From Pseudomonadota bacterium (GTDB taxonomy: Bacteria; Pseudomonadota; Gammaproteobacteria; Burkholderiales; JABEVD01), in contig JAJZRS010000005.1 in NCBI GenBank assembly GCA_021802545.1, positions 1-64,000 on the forward strand: 64,000 nt of DNA, read 5' to 3'. Both the position numbers and the translations under genes were made by a program. The notes under the pieces were generated by a model, which was not told the DNA's origin, did not search any database, and was given only the letters and a program-made list of their open reading frames with translations. Shown piece by piece: positions 31,057 to 39,959 of this stretch (positions are counted from its first letter, which is position 1; the number at the start of each line of letters is the position of its first letter).

Positions 31057-31758
31057 ATGAGAAAAATCGCCTTCATGACCATTGCGCTGCTGCTTGCCGG
31101 CTGCGCCACTCCGAACAATCGCAAGGATCCTCTCGAGCCGTTGAACCGCAAGATCTATTCCTTCAACGATACGGTCGACAAGGCGGTGTTGAAGCCCGTG
31201 GCCAAAGGGTACGAGAAGATCACGCCGAAGGGGATCAGGGTCATGGTCGGCAATTTCTTCTCGAACCTGGACGATGTGGTCGTCACGGTCAACGATGTCT
31301 TGCAGCTGAAAGGGAAGCAGGCATTCTCGGATGCCGGGCGCGTGCTCATCAATTCGACGATAGGCTTCGCGGGGCTCGTCGATGTGGCAGGCCCTTCTGG
31401 ATTTTCGAAGCACGACGAGGATTTCGGGCAGACCTTGGGCTATTGGGGACTCAACACGGGCCCCTATCTGGTGCTGCCTTTCCTCGGGCCGAGCGACGTG
31501 AGGGACGGGGTGGGTACGGTCGTCGACTGGCAATACTATCCGCTTTACAGAACGACGGATGTGGCGAGAAAGAACAGCCTGGTCGCGCTGGGCGGCGTGG
31601 ACAAGCGGGCCGGGCTGCTCGATGCGGAGAATATCCTATTGCAGGCCGCGATCGATCCCTATGTTTTCGTCAGGGAAGCCTATCTGCAGCACAGGCAGAG
31701 CCTGGTCTACGACGGCAATCCGCCCATGGAAGATGAGGACGACGACTCGGCCCAGTGA
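31057..31758 (+). CDS. mlaA: Outer-membrane lipoprotein MlaA (VacJ)
   Basis: A 233-residue lipoprotein with the lipobox LLAGC at residues 12-16. It contains DPLEPLNRKIYSFND, VMVGNFFSNLDDVVVTVND, GQTLGYWGLNTGPYLVLPFLGPS and a very acidic C-terminus (MEDEDDDSAQ). MlaA sits in the outer membrane with porins and extracts misplaced phospholipid from the outer leaflet for retrograde transport by the Mla system. No other mla gene is in the window. It ends base-to-base against phoH on the opposite strand. Confidence 0.93.
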   Translation: MRKIAFMTIALLLAGCATPNNRKDPLEPLNRKIYSFNDTVDKAVLKPVAKGYEKITPKGIRVMVGNFFSNLDDVVVTVNDVLQLKGKQAFSDAGRVLINSTIGFAGLVDVAGPSGFSKHDEDFGQTLGYWGLNTGPYLVLPFLGPSDVRDGVGTVVDWQYYPLYRTTDVARKNSLVALGGVDKRAGLLDAENILLQAAIDPYVFVREAYLQHRQSLVYDGNPPMEDEDDDSAQ

Positions 31759-33150
31759 TCAGAGCTTTTCGGTGGCGTAGTCGGCCAGCCTGGACCGTTC
31801 ACCGCGCTGTAGCGTGACATGTCCGCCGTGCGCCCATCCCTTGAATCGGTCGACCACATAGGTGAGACCTGAACTGCCCTCGGTTAGATAAGGGGTGTCG
31901 ATCTGCGAGATGTTGCCGAGGCAAACCACTTTCGTTCCAGGTCCTGCGCGCGTGATCAGCGTCTTCATCTGCTTCGGTGTGAGGTTCTGCACCTCGTCGA
32001 TGATCAGGAACTTGTTGAGAAAAGTCCTTCCCCTCATGAAGTTGAGCGATTTCACCTTGATCCTCGAGCGGATCAGGTCGTGCGTGGCGATGCGCCCCCA
32101 GTCGCCGCCTTCTTCGTCGGTCTTGTTGAGCACATCGAGGTTGTCTTCCAGCGCGCCCATCCAGGGCCCCATCTTTTCCTCTTCAGTGCCGGGCAAAAAG
32201 CCGATGTCTTCTCCGACAGGTATCGTCACGCGCGTCATGATGATTTCGGAATAGAGCTTGAGCTCGATGGTCTGCATCAAGGCGGATGCAAGCGTCAGCA
32301 GCGTCTTGCCGGTTCCGGCCTGTCCAAGCAGGGTGACGAAGTCGATCTCAGGGTCCATCAGCAGATTCAGGGCGAAATTCTGCTCCTTGTTTCTCGCAGA
32401 AATGCCCCACACGTTGTTTTTCTGATGGGTATAGTCCTTGATCGTCTCGATGATCGCCATCTGACTGCTCTGTTCCCTGACTCTCGCGTAAAAGGGCTGG
32501 GGAGCTTCCTGATAGACGAATTCGTTGGTGTTCAGGGAGGTGCAAACCGGTCCCTTGATGCGGTAAAGCGTGCGCCCCGCATCCTTCCAGGATTCGATTT
32601 CTCCGCCGACGGCTTCCCAGAAGTCGGGAGGCAGTTCGCGAAGGCCGGTATAGAGGATATCCGTGTCTTCCAGCACCTTGTCGTTGAAGTAGTCCTCCGC
32701 TTCGACGCCGATCGCCCTCGCCTTGATCCGCATGTTGATGTCTTTGCTGACCACGATGACGGAACGGGAAGCATATTTCTTGCTGAGATGCAGGGCGACG
32801 CCCAGAATCTGATTGTCGGCCTTGAGTCCGGGCAGGGATGCAGGCAAGGATTCTTCTATTGTCGCGGTCTGCAGGAACAGCCTGCCGGTTGCCGCGCCAT
32901 GGGATTCGAGCGTGATGCCCTCGTCGATGTCGGTCATGGCCCGACTCACGATCTCGTCGAGGAAGCGGCTTGCCTGACGGGCGTTGCGGGCGACTTCCGA
33001 CATGCCTTTCTTGTTGTTGTCGAGCTCTTCCAGCGTCGCCATGGGCAGATAAATGTCATGTTCCTCGAAACGGAACAGGCTCGTCGGGTCATGCATCAGC
33101 ACATTGGTGTCGAGCACGAACAGCTTGGTTTCGTGATGTTTCTTCGTCAT
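31759..33150 (-). CDS. PhoH family protein with N-terminal PIN domain
   Basis: A 463-residue fusion. The PIN ribonuclease domain (about 8-140) shows acidic residues in LDTNVLMHDP, LEELDNNKKG, DNQILGVAL and VSKDINMRIKA. The PhoH ATPase domain (about 240-460) has Walker A GQAGTGKTLLTLA and Walker B FLIIDEVQNLTPKQMK. This PhoH2-like architecture is associated with sequence-specific RNA cleavage coupled to ATP-driven unwinding. No partner antitoxin-like gene is seen. It is followed upstream by the peroxiredoxin gene with a 2-base gap. Confidence 0.93.
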   Translation of the reverse strand: MTKKHHETKLFVLDTNVLMHDPTSLFRFEEHDIYLPMATLEELDNNKKGMSEVARNARQASRFLDEIVSRAMTDIDEGITLESHGAATGRLFLQTATIEESLPASLPGLKADNQILGVALHLSKKYASRSVIVVSKDINMRIKARAIGVEAEDYFNDKVLEDTDILYTGLRELPPDFWEAVGGEIESWKDAGRTLYRIKGPVCTSLNTNEFVYQEAPQPFYARVREQSSQMAIIETIKDYTHQKNNVWGISARNKEQNFALNLLMDPEIDFVTLLGQAGTGKTLLTLASALMQTIELKLYSEIIMTRVTIPVGEDIGFLPGTEEEKMGPWMGALEDNLDVLNKTDEEGGDWGRIATHDLIRSRIKVKSLNFMRGRTFLNKFLIIDEVQNLTPKQMKTLITRAGPGTKVVCLGNISQIDTPYLTEGSSGLTYVVDRFKGWAHGGHVTLQRGERSRLADYATEKL

Positions 33151-33152
33151 GT

Positions 33153-33605
33153 TCAGGAAAGTGTTTTCAGATGGTTGAGCACTGCTTCGGCATGGCCGTC
33201 AGCCTTGACGCCGCGCCATTCCGTGAGGATTTTTCCGTTCGAGTCGATCAGGAAGGTGCTGCGTTCGATTCCCTGAACGGCTTTGCCATACATCATTTTC
33301 TGCTTGATCACGCCGAACAGGTTGCAAACCTGCTCGTCTGCGTCGCTCAACAGGTCGAAAGGGAATGAAAATTTCGACTTGAAGTTTTCATGGGATTTGA
33401 TGCTGTCTCGCGAAATCCCGAGCACGAGGCAGTCGAGTTTTTCGAATTCGGCATGCAAGTCCCTGAACTGCTGGCTTTCCGTGGTGCATCCAGGCGTGTT
33501 GTCCTTGGGGTAGAAATAAATCAGGATGAATTTCGAATTGCAGGCGGACAGCTGGAAGGTTTTCCCTCCCGTGGAGGGCAATACAAAATCCGGAATGATT
33601 TGCAT
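33153..33605 (-). CDS. bcp: Bcp/PrxQ-type peroxiredoxin
   Basis: A 150-residue thiol peroxidase with the peroxidatic Cys40 in YPKDNTPGCTTES. Oddity: the resolving Cys five residues later (position 45) is Gln. Cys94 in EQVCNLFG sits where an alternative subgroup of PrxQ carries its resolving Cys. It detoxifies peroxides with thioredoxin, which is compatible with a trxC-type gene elsewhere in the window. It precedes phoH on the same strand with a 2-base gap. Confidence 0.92.
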   Translation of the reverse strand: MQIIPDFVLPSTGGKTFQLSACNSKFILIYFYPKDNTPGCTTESQQFRDLHAEFEKLDCLVLGISRDSIKSHENFKSKFSFPFDLLSDADEQVCNLFGVIKQKMMYGKAVQGIERSTFLIDSNGKILTEWRGVKADGHAEAVLNHLKTLS

Positions 33606-33731
33606 GATGCTAAATGCTGTTCCTTAGAGGTAAATATTCAGCTTACCTTAACTTAACTGCATTACCCTTGTCAAAGCGGTTTTACAAGGAATGAAATGTG
33701 ATAGAAATTCGAAGCTTGTTACAGAAAGTTT

Positions 33732-33740
33732 TGTTATAAT
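33732..33740 (+). promoter_or_regulatory. Extended -10 promoter for the hydrolase-ACP-ketosynthase operon
   Basis: TGTTATAAT gives a perfect extended -10 (TG-N-TATAAT) about 75 bases before the hydrolase start. No good -35 is visible at the right distance, as is usual for extended -10 promoters. The 208-bp spacer 33606-33814 holds nothing else recognisable. Confidence 0.5.
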
Positions 33741-33814
33741 CTACGTCATTTTCCTGCGTTGGCACGTTGCGGTTTGCCGGAGCGGGGGCGTTCTGAGATA
33801 AGGATGAGTAACGG

Positions 33815-34672
33815 ATGGTGGCATTGAATGAAATTACCAAGCATATCAATCTGGTCAAGGGAGAAGATGCGGTACTGCTGATTCATGGTTTGTCTGGAAC
33901 GCCGCTTGAAATGCAGTATGTGGCCAGGAGGCTTCACAAGGCAGGGTTCACCGTGGTGGCGCCCCATTTTTCAGGATACGGCTACGGCAAGGCTTCTTCG
34001 ACGAAGAAATGGCAGGAATGGCACAAGGAAGTCGTCGGGCATTTCGACGAGCTGAAGAAGAAATACAGGACGGTTTCGGTCTGCGGTCTTTGCATCGGCG
34101 CGGTGCTTGCGCTGAATCTTGCCGCAGAGAAAAAGGATGAGATCGCCGGACTTTCACTGCTCGCAACCACTCTTTATTTCGACGGCTGGAGCATCCCCTG
34201 GTACCGCTTCCTGCTGCCGCTCGGGTATTACACGCCTTTCCGTTATTTCTATTCCTATCGCGAACGCGAACCGTACGGGCTCAAGAACGAGCAATTGCGT
34301 GCCTGGATCGCGCGGGAAATGACGGAAAAGTCGACTTCGGCTGCAGGGTCTGCGACGATACCGATGACCGGCATCTTCGAAACGGACAAGCTGATCAGGA
34401 ACGTGAAGCGCAATATTGGTCAGGTCACGGCGCCTGCGCTGATCATGCACTCCATCGACGACGATACGGCCACTGTCAGAAGCGCCGATTTCGTCGAGAA
34501 GCATATATCCAGCAAGAAAGTGCGCAAGATCTTTCTTGACGACAGCTACCACATTCTGACGCTGGACAACCAGAAAGACATCGTTGCCGAAGAAACCATC
34601 CGTTTCTTCAAGGAGGCCATCTCGAGTGAGGCGCCTGCTAAAGTTGAATTCGATACGGTTCGCGTAGCTTGA
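33815..34672 (+). CDS. Alpha/beta hydrolase with a Cys nucleophile, next to ACP and ketosynthase
   Basis: A 285-residue alpha/beta-hydrolase fold of the serine aminopeptidase/monoacylglycerol-lipase-like type, with the oxyanion stretch LIHGLSGTPLEM. The nucleophile elbow reads GLCIGA, so Cys93 replaces the usual Ser. Asp215-217 (IDDDTA) and His246 (DSYHIL) complete a possible Cys-Asp-His triad. Cys at this place is known in PHA synthases and dienelactone hydrolases. No signal peptide is present. The gene is followed 8 bases later by an acyl carrier protein and then a ketoacyl synthase, so a role as acyl-ACP acyltransferase or thioesterase is plausible, but this is inference. Confidence 0.85.
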   Translation: MVALNEITKHINLVKGEDAVLLIHGLSGTPLEMQYVARRLHKAGFTVVAPHFSGYGYGKASSTKKWQEWHKEVVGHFDELKKKYRTVSVCGLCIGAVLALNLAAEKKDEIAGLSLLATTLYFDGWSIPWYRFLLPLGYYTPFRYFYSYREREPYGLKNEQLRAWIAREMTEKSTSAAGSATIPMTGIFETDKLIRNVKRNIGQVTAPALIMHSIDDDTATVRSADFVEKHISSKKVRKIFLDDSYHILTLDNQKDIVAEETIRFFKEAISSEAPAKVEFDTVRVA

Positions 34673-34680
34673 TAATAAAT

Positions 34681-34935
34681 ATGACTACTTTACAAACGAT
34701 ACAAAAGCTCATGGCGGAAAACTTCGAACTTAACGAAGCCGAACTCCTGCCCGACAGACAACTTGAGACGCTCGGGCTCGACTCGCTTTCGGTCATTGAA
34801 TTCATGTTCGTCCTCGAGGACGAATTCAAGATCAAGCTTTCCGATGAGCGGGTCGAGATCAAGACCATTCAGGACATCGTGACCATTGTAGACAGGCTTG
34901 TCGCCAACCAGCATTCTCAAGAGAATCGGCATTGA
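34681..34935 (+). CDS. Acyl carrier protein
   Basis: An 84-residue, acidic four-helix carrier protein with the phosphopantetheine site LGLDSLSVIEF (Ser35). ATG 34681 is preferred; an in-frame TTG at 34669 overlaps the hydrolase stop. It is not the housekeeping fatty-acid ACP (no fabD/fabG/fabF cluster) but a dedicated one, sandwiched between a Cys hydrolase and a ketosynthase. Its stop overlaps the ketosynthase start (TTGA). Confidence 0.92.
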   Translation: MTTLQTIQKLMAENFELNEAELLPDRQLETLGLDSLSVIEFMFVLEDEFKIKLSDERVEIKTIQDIVTIVDRLVANQHSQENRH

Positions 34936-36167
34936 GGCGTGTCGTCGTTACCGGCCTGGGCGTCGTATCGCCGGTCGGCAGCAACAAGGTTGAGTTTTTC
35001 GACGGACTGATGTCTGGAAAATCAGGGGTTCGAGCGCTGTCAGCCCCTTTTGCAGACAAGCTTTCGATCCGTATCGCAGCCGAAGTCGATTTCGATCCGT
35101 CGCTCCATTTTTCCAGGATGAAGGTCGGCTCGCTCGACCGGTTCAGCCAGTTTGCCCTGGTGGCCGCGAAGGAAGCGGTCACGGACGCGAAACTGGTCCT
35201 GGACGAGTCAGAGCAGCGGCGCGCAGGGATCTATTTTGGCACTGGCATAGGCGGGGTCGGGACGATAGAAGAGGGCTACGTCGAGATCTATACCAAGGAA
35301 GTGCCGAGATTCAAGCCGCTGACCGTGCTGATGGCGATGAACAACGCAGCTGCATCCCAGGTCTCCATCGAATACGGCCTCAAGGGGCCGAATCTCACCT
35401 TTTCCACGGCCTGCTCCTCTTCCTCCATTGCGATCGGCGAGGCATGCAGATTGATCCGTGATGGCTATGCCGACGTCATGCTGGCAGGGGGGAGCGAAGC
35501 GCTCCTCACTTACGGCACGATCAATGCCTGGATTTCGCTCCGGGCGCTCGCTCTGCCTGACGAGCAGGACATCTCCGCTTCCTGCAAGCCTTTTTCCAAG
35601 AACAGGAGCGGCCTCGTTTTAGGAGAAGGGGCGGCCGTCCTCGTTCTGGAAGAGGCGGAACGGGCGATTGCCCGCGGTGCGACGATATACGGGGAGATCG
35701 TCGGCTATGGTTCGTCGAGCGATGCATGCCACATCACCAAGCCTTCCCAAGAGGGGCAGGTGCAGTCGATGCGGCTTGCGCTCGACGAGGCGGGCATCGA
35801 TGCGAAAGACATCGACCACATCAATGCTCACGGCACGGCGACCAGCGTCGGGGATGCGGTCGAGACGGCTGCGATCAAGGAGGTGTTCGGCGACCATGCT
35901 TACCGCATTCCCGTGACGTCGACGAAATCCATGCATGGCCACATGATGGGGGCGACCGGTGCGATCGAGTTCATGGCTGCGCTCCTTTGCATTCGCCACA
36001 AGAGCGTTCCGCCCACGACCAATCTCGACATTCCTGACCCCGAGTGCGATCTCGATTACGTGCCGAATGTCGGAAGAAGCGGGCTCGACATCAGGACGAT
36101 CATGTCCAATTCATTCGCATTCGGCGGCAGCAACGCCGTGCTGATTGCGCGCGAGTTCAAACCCTAG
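34932..36167 (+). CDS. Beta-ketoacyl-ACP synthase (FabF-like)
   Basis: A 411-residue condensing enzyme with the full Cys-His-His triad: Cys161 in STACSSSS, His300 in NAHGTAT and His335 in KSMHGHMMGATG, plus NSFAFGGSNAVL at the end. It condenses malonyl-ACP with an acyl primer. The start is TTG at 34932 (MRRVVVTGLGVVSPVG). Placement after a dedicated ACP suggests a secondary lipid or polyketide-like acyl chain. Its 3' end overlaps the arnD end by 4 bases on the opposite strand. No ketoreductase or dehydratase is present here. Confidence 0.92.
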   Translation: MRRVVVTGLGVVSPVGSNKVEFFDGLMSGKSGVRALSAPFADKLSIRIAAEVDFDPSLHFSRMKVGSLDRFSQFALVAAKEAVTDAKLVLDESEQRRAGIYFGTGIGGVGTIEEGYVEIYTKEVPRFKPLTVLMAMNNAAASQVSIEYGLKGPNLTFSTACSSSSIAIGEACRLIRDGYADVMLAGGSEALLTYGTINAWISLRALALPDEQDISASCKPFSKNRSGLVLGEGAAVLVLEEAERAIARGATIYGEIVGYGSSSDACHITKPSQEGQVQSMRLALDEAGIDAKDIDHINAHGTATSVGDAVETAAIKEVFGDHAYRIPVTSTKSMHGHMMGATGAIEFMAALLCIRHKSVPPTTNLDIPDPECDLDYVPNVGRSGLDIRTIMSNSFAFGGSNAVLIAREFKP

Positions 36168-37060
36168 ACCAGGAATTCGCTGCCCTGCATCGCGAGGTTT
36201 CCCGCTCTTCCCGGGATTTCTTCGTAGACGATTTCGTGTCTTGGAAAATCCTTGTCCTGCAACGACTCGAAATACTGTTCGAGCGAGACGAGCTCAAAAC
36301 CCCTTTCCTTCCAGCCATGGAGCAGCTTTTCGAACAAGCCGATCAGCTTCATGCCTTCAAGTTCGGCATGCAGCGTATACACATGGCCCGTCTCGGGCGG
36401 ATTTTCGCATAATCCGAGCAGATGTCCTGCAGGGTCTTCGACGTTACCGATCAATTCATCCAGGGTTGGCAGCGTGGTGGGCAACTGAGGGCAAGCGATG
36501 ATCTCGGCGTTCTGGACGGGAATGAAGGGCGATTTTCCCCTCGTGTCGGAGGCGTAGCGAAAACCGAGCTGCTGGGTGAGGCGGAATGCATGGGGATTCA
36601 TCTGCCAGCCGGCAGCTCCGTGGACATGCGCAGGCTCGTCGAAAACATCTTCGAAGCGCTTTGCCGCGCTTTTCATTTCATGCGCCGTCCAGGCGGCTTC
36701 CTTATCCGCAACATTGTTCTGCCATTTGACGTGATCCCAGGTGTGGATGCCCGTCTCGAAACCTTCGCTTCTGACCTTGCGCATGATTTCCGTGCAGCGG
36801 CGGCCGATATCGGGGCCGGGAAGCAGCGTGCCGTAGAGCAGGGTTTTCAGGCCGTAATGCTCGAGAACGGAAGTGCGCGACACCTTCTTCATGAAGCCTG
36901 GCTTGAATGCGCGTTTTATCGCCCATCCCGTGTGATCCTTGCCCAGGCTGAACAGGAAAGTGGCCTGGGCTCCCATTTGCTGCAGCAGGGAGACGAGCGG
37001 CATCACGCCTTCCCGCGTTCCCCTGTATGTGTCGACGTCGATCTTGAGGGCGAGCTTCAT
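36164..37060 (-). CDS. arnD: 4-deoxy-4-formamido-L-arabinose-phosphoundecaprenol deformylase ArnD
   Basis: A 298-residue NodB-fold polysaccharide deacetylase. Motifs: [24 protein letters not shown] (metal His) and [13 protein letters not shown]. It removes the formyl group from undecaprenyl-phosphate-L-Ara4FN in the inner membrane, the step before flipping. The start at ATG 37060 overlaps the previous stop. It is the last gene of the arn run and converges with the ketosynthase. Confidence 0.94.
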   Translation of the reverse strand: MKLALKIDVDTYRGTREGVMPLVSLLQQMGAQATFLFSLGKDHTGWAIKRAFKPGFMKKVSRTSVLEHYGLKTLLYGTLLPGPDIGRRCTEIMRKVRSEGFETGIHTWDHVKWQNNVADKEAAWTAHEMKSAAKRFEDVFDEPAHVHGAAGWQMNPHAFRLTQQLGFRYASDTRGKSPFIPVQNAEIIACPQLPTTLPTLDELIGNVEDPAGHLLGLCENPPETGHVYTLHAELEGMKLIGLFEKLLHGWKERGFELVSLEQYFESLQDKDFPRHEIVYEEIPGRAGNLAMQGSEFLV

Positions 37061-38103
37061 GCGTCGACGAGTTTTCTCGCTTCGGCAACCTGGCCTCTGT
37101 AGGCTTCGTAAATATGAACGAGCGCATCCGCCATGCTCACTTTCGGTTCCCATCCGAGATCCTTGCAGGTGTTGGCGATCTTCGGCACGCGGTTCTGGAC
37201 GTCCTGATAGCCCTTGCCGTAGTATTCGCCGGCCGTGGTCTCGATCGTTTGGACTTTCCTTGCGGACGCCTCGTATTCGGGATAGGTGTAGGCGAGATCC
37301 AGCATCATTTTAGCCAGATCCTTGACCGAATAATTGTTCTTGGGGTTGCCGATGTTATAAATCTGTCCGGAGGCCACCCTATTTTCGTTGGCGATGATTT
37401 TCATCAGGGCATCGATGCCGTCGTCGATATAGGTGAAAGCCCTTTTTTGCGTGCCGCCGTCCACCAGCTTGATGTTTTCACCCCTCACGATATGGCCCAG
37501 GAACTGTGTGATGACGCGAGAACTGCCTTCCTTTTGTGTGTGGATGCTGTCGAGACCTGCGCCGATCCAGTTGAAAGGCCTGAACAGGGTGAAATCCAGG
37601 CCGTCCTGCATGGCATAGGCCCAGATCACGCGGTCCATGAGTTGCTTGCTGCATGAATAAATCCATCTCGGCTTGTTGATGGGGCCGAGGATCAGGTCCG
37701 AATTGTCCGGATCGAATTCGTCGTCCTTGCACATGCCGTAGACTTCAGATGTGGAAGGGAAAACGACGCGCTTGCCGTATTTGACGCAGGCCCTGACTAT
37801 GGGGAGATTCGCCTCGAAATCCAGCTCGAATACCTTGAGCGGCTCCTTGACGTAGGTTGCCGGCGTTGCGATGGCAACCAAAGGCAGGATCGTGTCACAT
37901 TTCTTGACATGGTATTCGATCCATTCGCGGTTGATGGTGATGTCGCCTTCGAAGAAATGGAAGCGCGGATGATTCAGCAGGTCGGAGATGCGGTCGGTCT
38001 GCATGTCCATGCCGTAGACTTCCCAGTCCGTGGTGTTGATGATCCGGTTGGAAAGATGGTGGCCGATGAAGCCGTTCACGCCGAGTATCAGGATTTTTTT
38101 CAT
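37057..38103 (-). CDS. arnA: UDP-glucuronate decarboxylase-type enzyme (C-terminal half of ArnA)
   Basis: A 348-residue short-chain dehydrogenase with [25 protein letters not shown], the YxxxK pair in [14 protein letters not shown] and [14 protein letters not shown]. This is the UDP-glucuronic acid oxidative decarboxylase that makes UDP-4-keto-arabinose, normally fused to a formyltransferase in ArnA. Here it is a separate gene, 12 bases after the formyltransferase gene. The UDP-glucose dehydrogenase that supplies its substrate is not in the window. Confidence 0.93.
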   Translation of the reverse strand: MKKILILGVNGFIGHHLSNRIINTTDWEVYGMDMQTDRISDLLNHPRFHFFEGDITINREWIEYHVKKCDTILPLVAIATPATYVKEPLKVFELDFEANLPIVRACVKYGKRVVFPSTSEVYGMCKDDEFDPDNSDLILGPINKPRWIYSCSKQLMDRVIWAYAMQDGLDFTLFRPFNWIGAGLDSIHTQKEGSSRVITQFLGHIVRGENIKLVDGGTQKRAFTYIDDGIDALMKIIANENRVASGQIYNIGNPKNNYSVKDLAKMMLDLAYTYPEYEASARKVQTIETTAGEYYGKGYQDVQNRVPKIANTCKDLGWEPKVSMADALVHIYEAYRGQVAEARKLVDA

Positions 38104-38115
38104 GTCTTCCTCGAA

Positions 38116-39030
38116 TTAAGATAGGGAAATGATGTCGGAACCGAATTTTCCGGGGAGACTCAAGGCGTTTGCCTTTTCTCCGTCCAGTTCGAAAGAGACG
38201 AGGCGCAGCACGCCTTGGCCGCACTCGGCATAGCATCGCCCGTTCTCGATATAGAGGGTCGGTTTGCCGAATTTGGGCGTGCGGTGTTCGACCAGGGTAC
38301 GATCGATCTTCATCGACACGCCCCGGATCTCCGAATGGGCTCCGGGATAAGGGGGGGCTACAGCACGCACCAGATTGTGGATGTCTCGAGCACAATGCTG
38401 CCAGTTGATTCTGCCGTCTTCAGGCCGTCTCCCTTTGAAATAGCCGCCTATGGACAGATCCTGCTTGGTAAACATTGCAGTTTTTGATACGAGCTTCGGC
38501 AATGCGCGCATCAGAGTGAATTCGGCGGCACAGGTTACCTTGGAAAAGACCTCGAAAGCGGTGTCGTTCGGCAGGATAGGGACGGGCGTTTGGTCGACGA
38601 TGTCTCCGTTGTCCGGCTTTTCAGTCATCTTGTGCAATGTCGCGCCCGTCTCCTCCTCACCGTGGATGATGGCCCAATTGACGGGAACCCTTCCACGATA
38701 TTTGGGCAGGAGCGAGCCATGCATGTTGTAGGCGCCGAGCTTCGGGATGTCGAGCAGGCTTGCCTTGAGCATCTGCCTGTAATAGAAGGAGAAAATGAAA
38801 TCGGGCTGGAGTGCTGCGATGCGCTCGACCACCTCGGGGACGTTCGGGTCTTCAGGCTTGATGACCGGAATGTCGTACAGCGCTGCGCGATCGGCCAAGC
38901 TTTCGAACCAGATCGATTCATTCGGGTTGTCCTCATGGGTGACGACGAGCGGCACTTCGATGCGCTGGGCGAGCAGAACCTCCAGGCACCGCACGCCGAC
39001 GTTGTGGTAACCGAAGACGACCGCTTTCAT
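38116..39030 (-). CDS. arnA: UDP-4-amino-4-deoxy-L-arabinose formyltransferase (N-terminal half of ArnA)
   Basis: A 304-residue formyltransferase with AYNMHGSLLPKYRGRVPVNW (catalytic Asn and His) and EKPDNGDIVDQ (catalytic Asp), plus a C-terminal OB-like domain (about 210-300). It formylates UDP-L-Ara4N with 10-formyl-tetrahydrofolate. Standalone here, split from the decarboxylase, which is a known but less common arrangement. ATG at 39030 overlaps the arnC stop. Confidence 0.93.
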   Translation of the reverse strand: MKAVVFGYHNVGVRCLEVLLAQRIEVPLVVTHEDNPNESIWFESLADRAALYDIPVIKPEDPNVPEVVERIAALQPDFIFSFYYRQMLKASLLDIPKLGAYNMHGSLLPKYRGRVPVNWAIIHGEEETGATLHKMTEKPDNGDIVDQTPVPILPNDTAFEVFSKVTCAAEFTLMRALPKLVSKTAMFTKQDLSIGGYFKGRRPEDGRINWQHCARDIHNLVRAVAPPYPGAHSEIRGVSMKIDRTLVEHRTPKFGKPTLYIENGRCYAECGQGVLRLVSFELDGEKANALSLPGKFGSDIISLS

Positions 39031-39959
39031 TTCGAATCTTCCAGCACGGTTTCGATCAGATATCTTGGCCTGTGGCGCACTTCCTGATATATCCTGCCGA
39101 TGTATTCGCCCAGCAGGCCGATGCCGAACATGATGATGCCGATGAGAAAGAAGACGATGCCGAACAGGGTGAACACGCCTTGCGCTTCCGGGCCCACGAT
39201 AAGGCGCCTGATGGCGAGATACACGACGAACAGGGTGGAGAGAAGCGAAATCAGGATGCCGAAAAGCGAGAAGACCTGCAGCGGCATGACCGAAAAGCCC
39301 GTCATGAGGTCGAAGTTGAGCCTGATCAGGCTGTAGAGGGAATATTTCGATTCGCCCGCAGCGCGTTCCTCGTGTTCGACCTCGATCTCGGTGGGGTTGC
39401 TTGCAAAAGTGTAGGCGAGGGCAGGGATGAAGGTGTTGATTTCGCGGGCCGAGTTGATCGCATCGATGATGCCGCGGCTGTAAGCGCGCAGCATGCACCC
39501 CTGGTCGGTCATCTTGATCCGCGTGATGCGTTCCCTGAGACCGTTCATCAGGCGGGAGGCGAAGCTGCGCCATAAGCTGTCCTGGCGATTTTTCCTGATC
39601 GAGCCGACGTAGTCATAGCCTTCGTCCATCTTGCCGAGCAGCTTGCCGATTTCCTCTGGCGGATTCTGCAGGTCAGCGTCCAGCGTGACGATCATTTTGC
39701 CGCGCGAATGCTCGAATCCGGCCATGATCGCCATATGCTGCCCGAAATTGCCCTTGAGCAGAATGACCCGCGTGACGTCCCTGCGCGCATTGAATTGTTC
39801 TGATAGGATTGAAGACGAGCGGTCTCGGCTGCCGTCGTTGATGAAGACGATCTCGTAGGACTTTCCGAGATTGTCGAGCGCTGGATAGAGCCTGTCGAAC
39901 AGCGCCTTTAGCCCGGCTTCTTCGTTGTAGACAGGGATGATGACGGAAACGTCGATCAT
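39027..39959 (-). CDS. arnC: Undecaprenyl-phosphate 4-deoxy-4-formamido-L-arabinose transferase ArnC
   Basis: A 310-residue GT2 glycosyltransferase with the catalytic domain (VIIPVYNEEAGLKALFDRL, DADLQNPPEEIG, DQGCMLRAY) and two C-terminal membrane helices (about 235-290). It transfers L-Ara4FN to undecaprenyl phosphate at the cytoplasmic face. Coupled by ATGA to arnB and to the formyltransferase. Confidence 0.94.
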   Translation of the reverse strand: MIDVSVIIPVYNEEAGLKALFDRLYPALDNLGKSYEIVFINDGSRDRSSSILSEQFNARRDVTRVILLKGNFGQHMAIMAGFEHSRGKMIVTLDADLQNPPEEIGKLLGKMDEGYDYVGSIRKNRQDSLWRSFASRLMNGLRERITRIKMTDQGCMLRAYSRGIIDAINSAREINTFIPALAYTFASNPTEIEVEHEERAAGESKYSLYSLIRLNFDLMTGFSVMPLQVFSLFGILISLLSTLFVVYLAIRRLIVGPEAQGVFTLFGIVFFLIGIIMFGIGLLGEYIGRIYQEVRHRPRYLIETVLEDSK

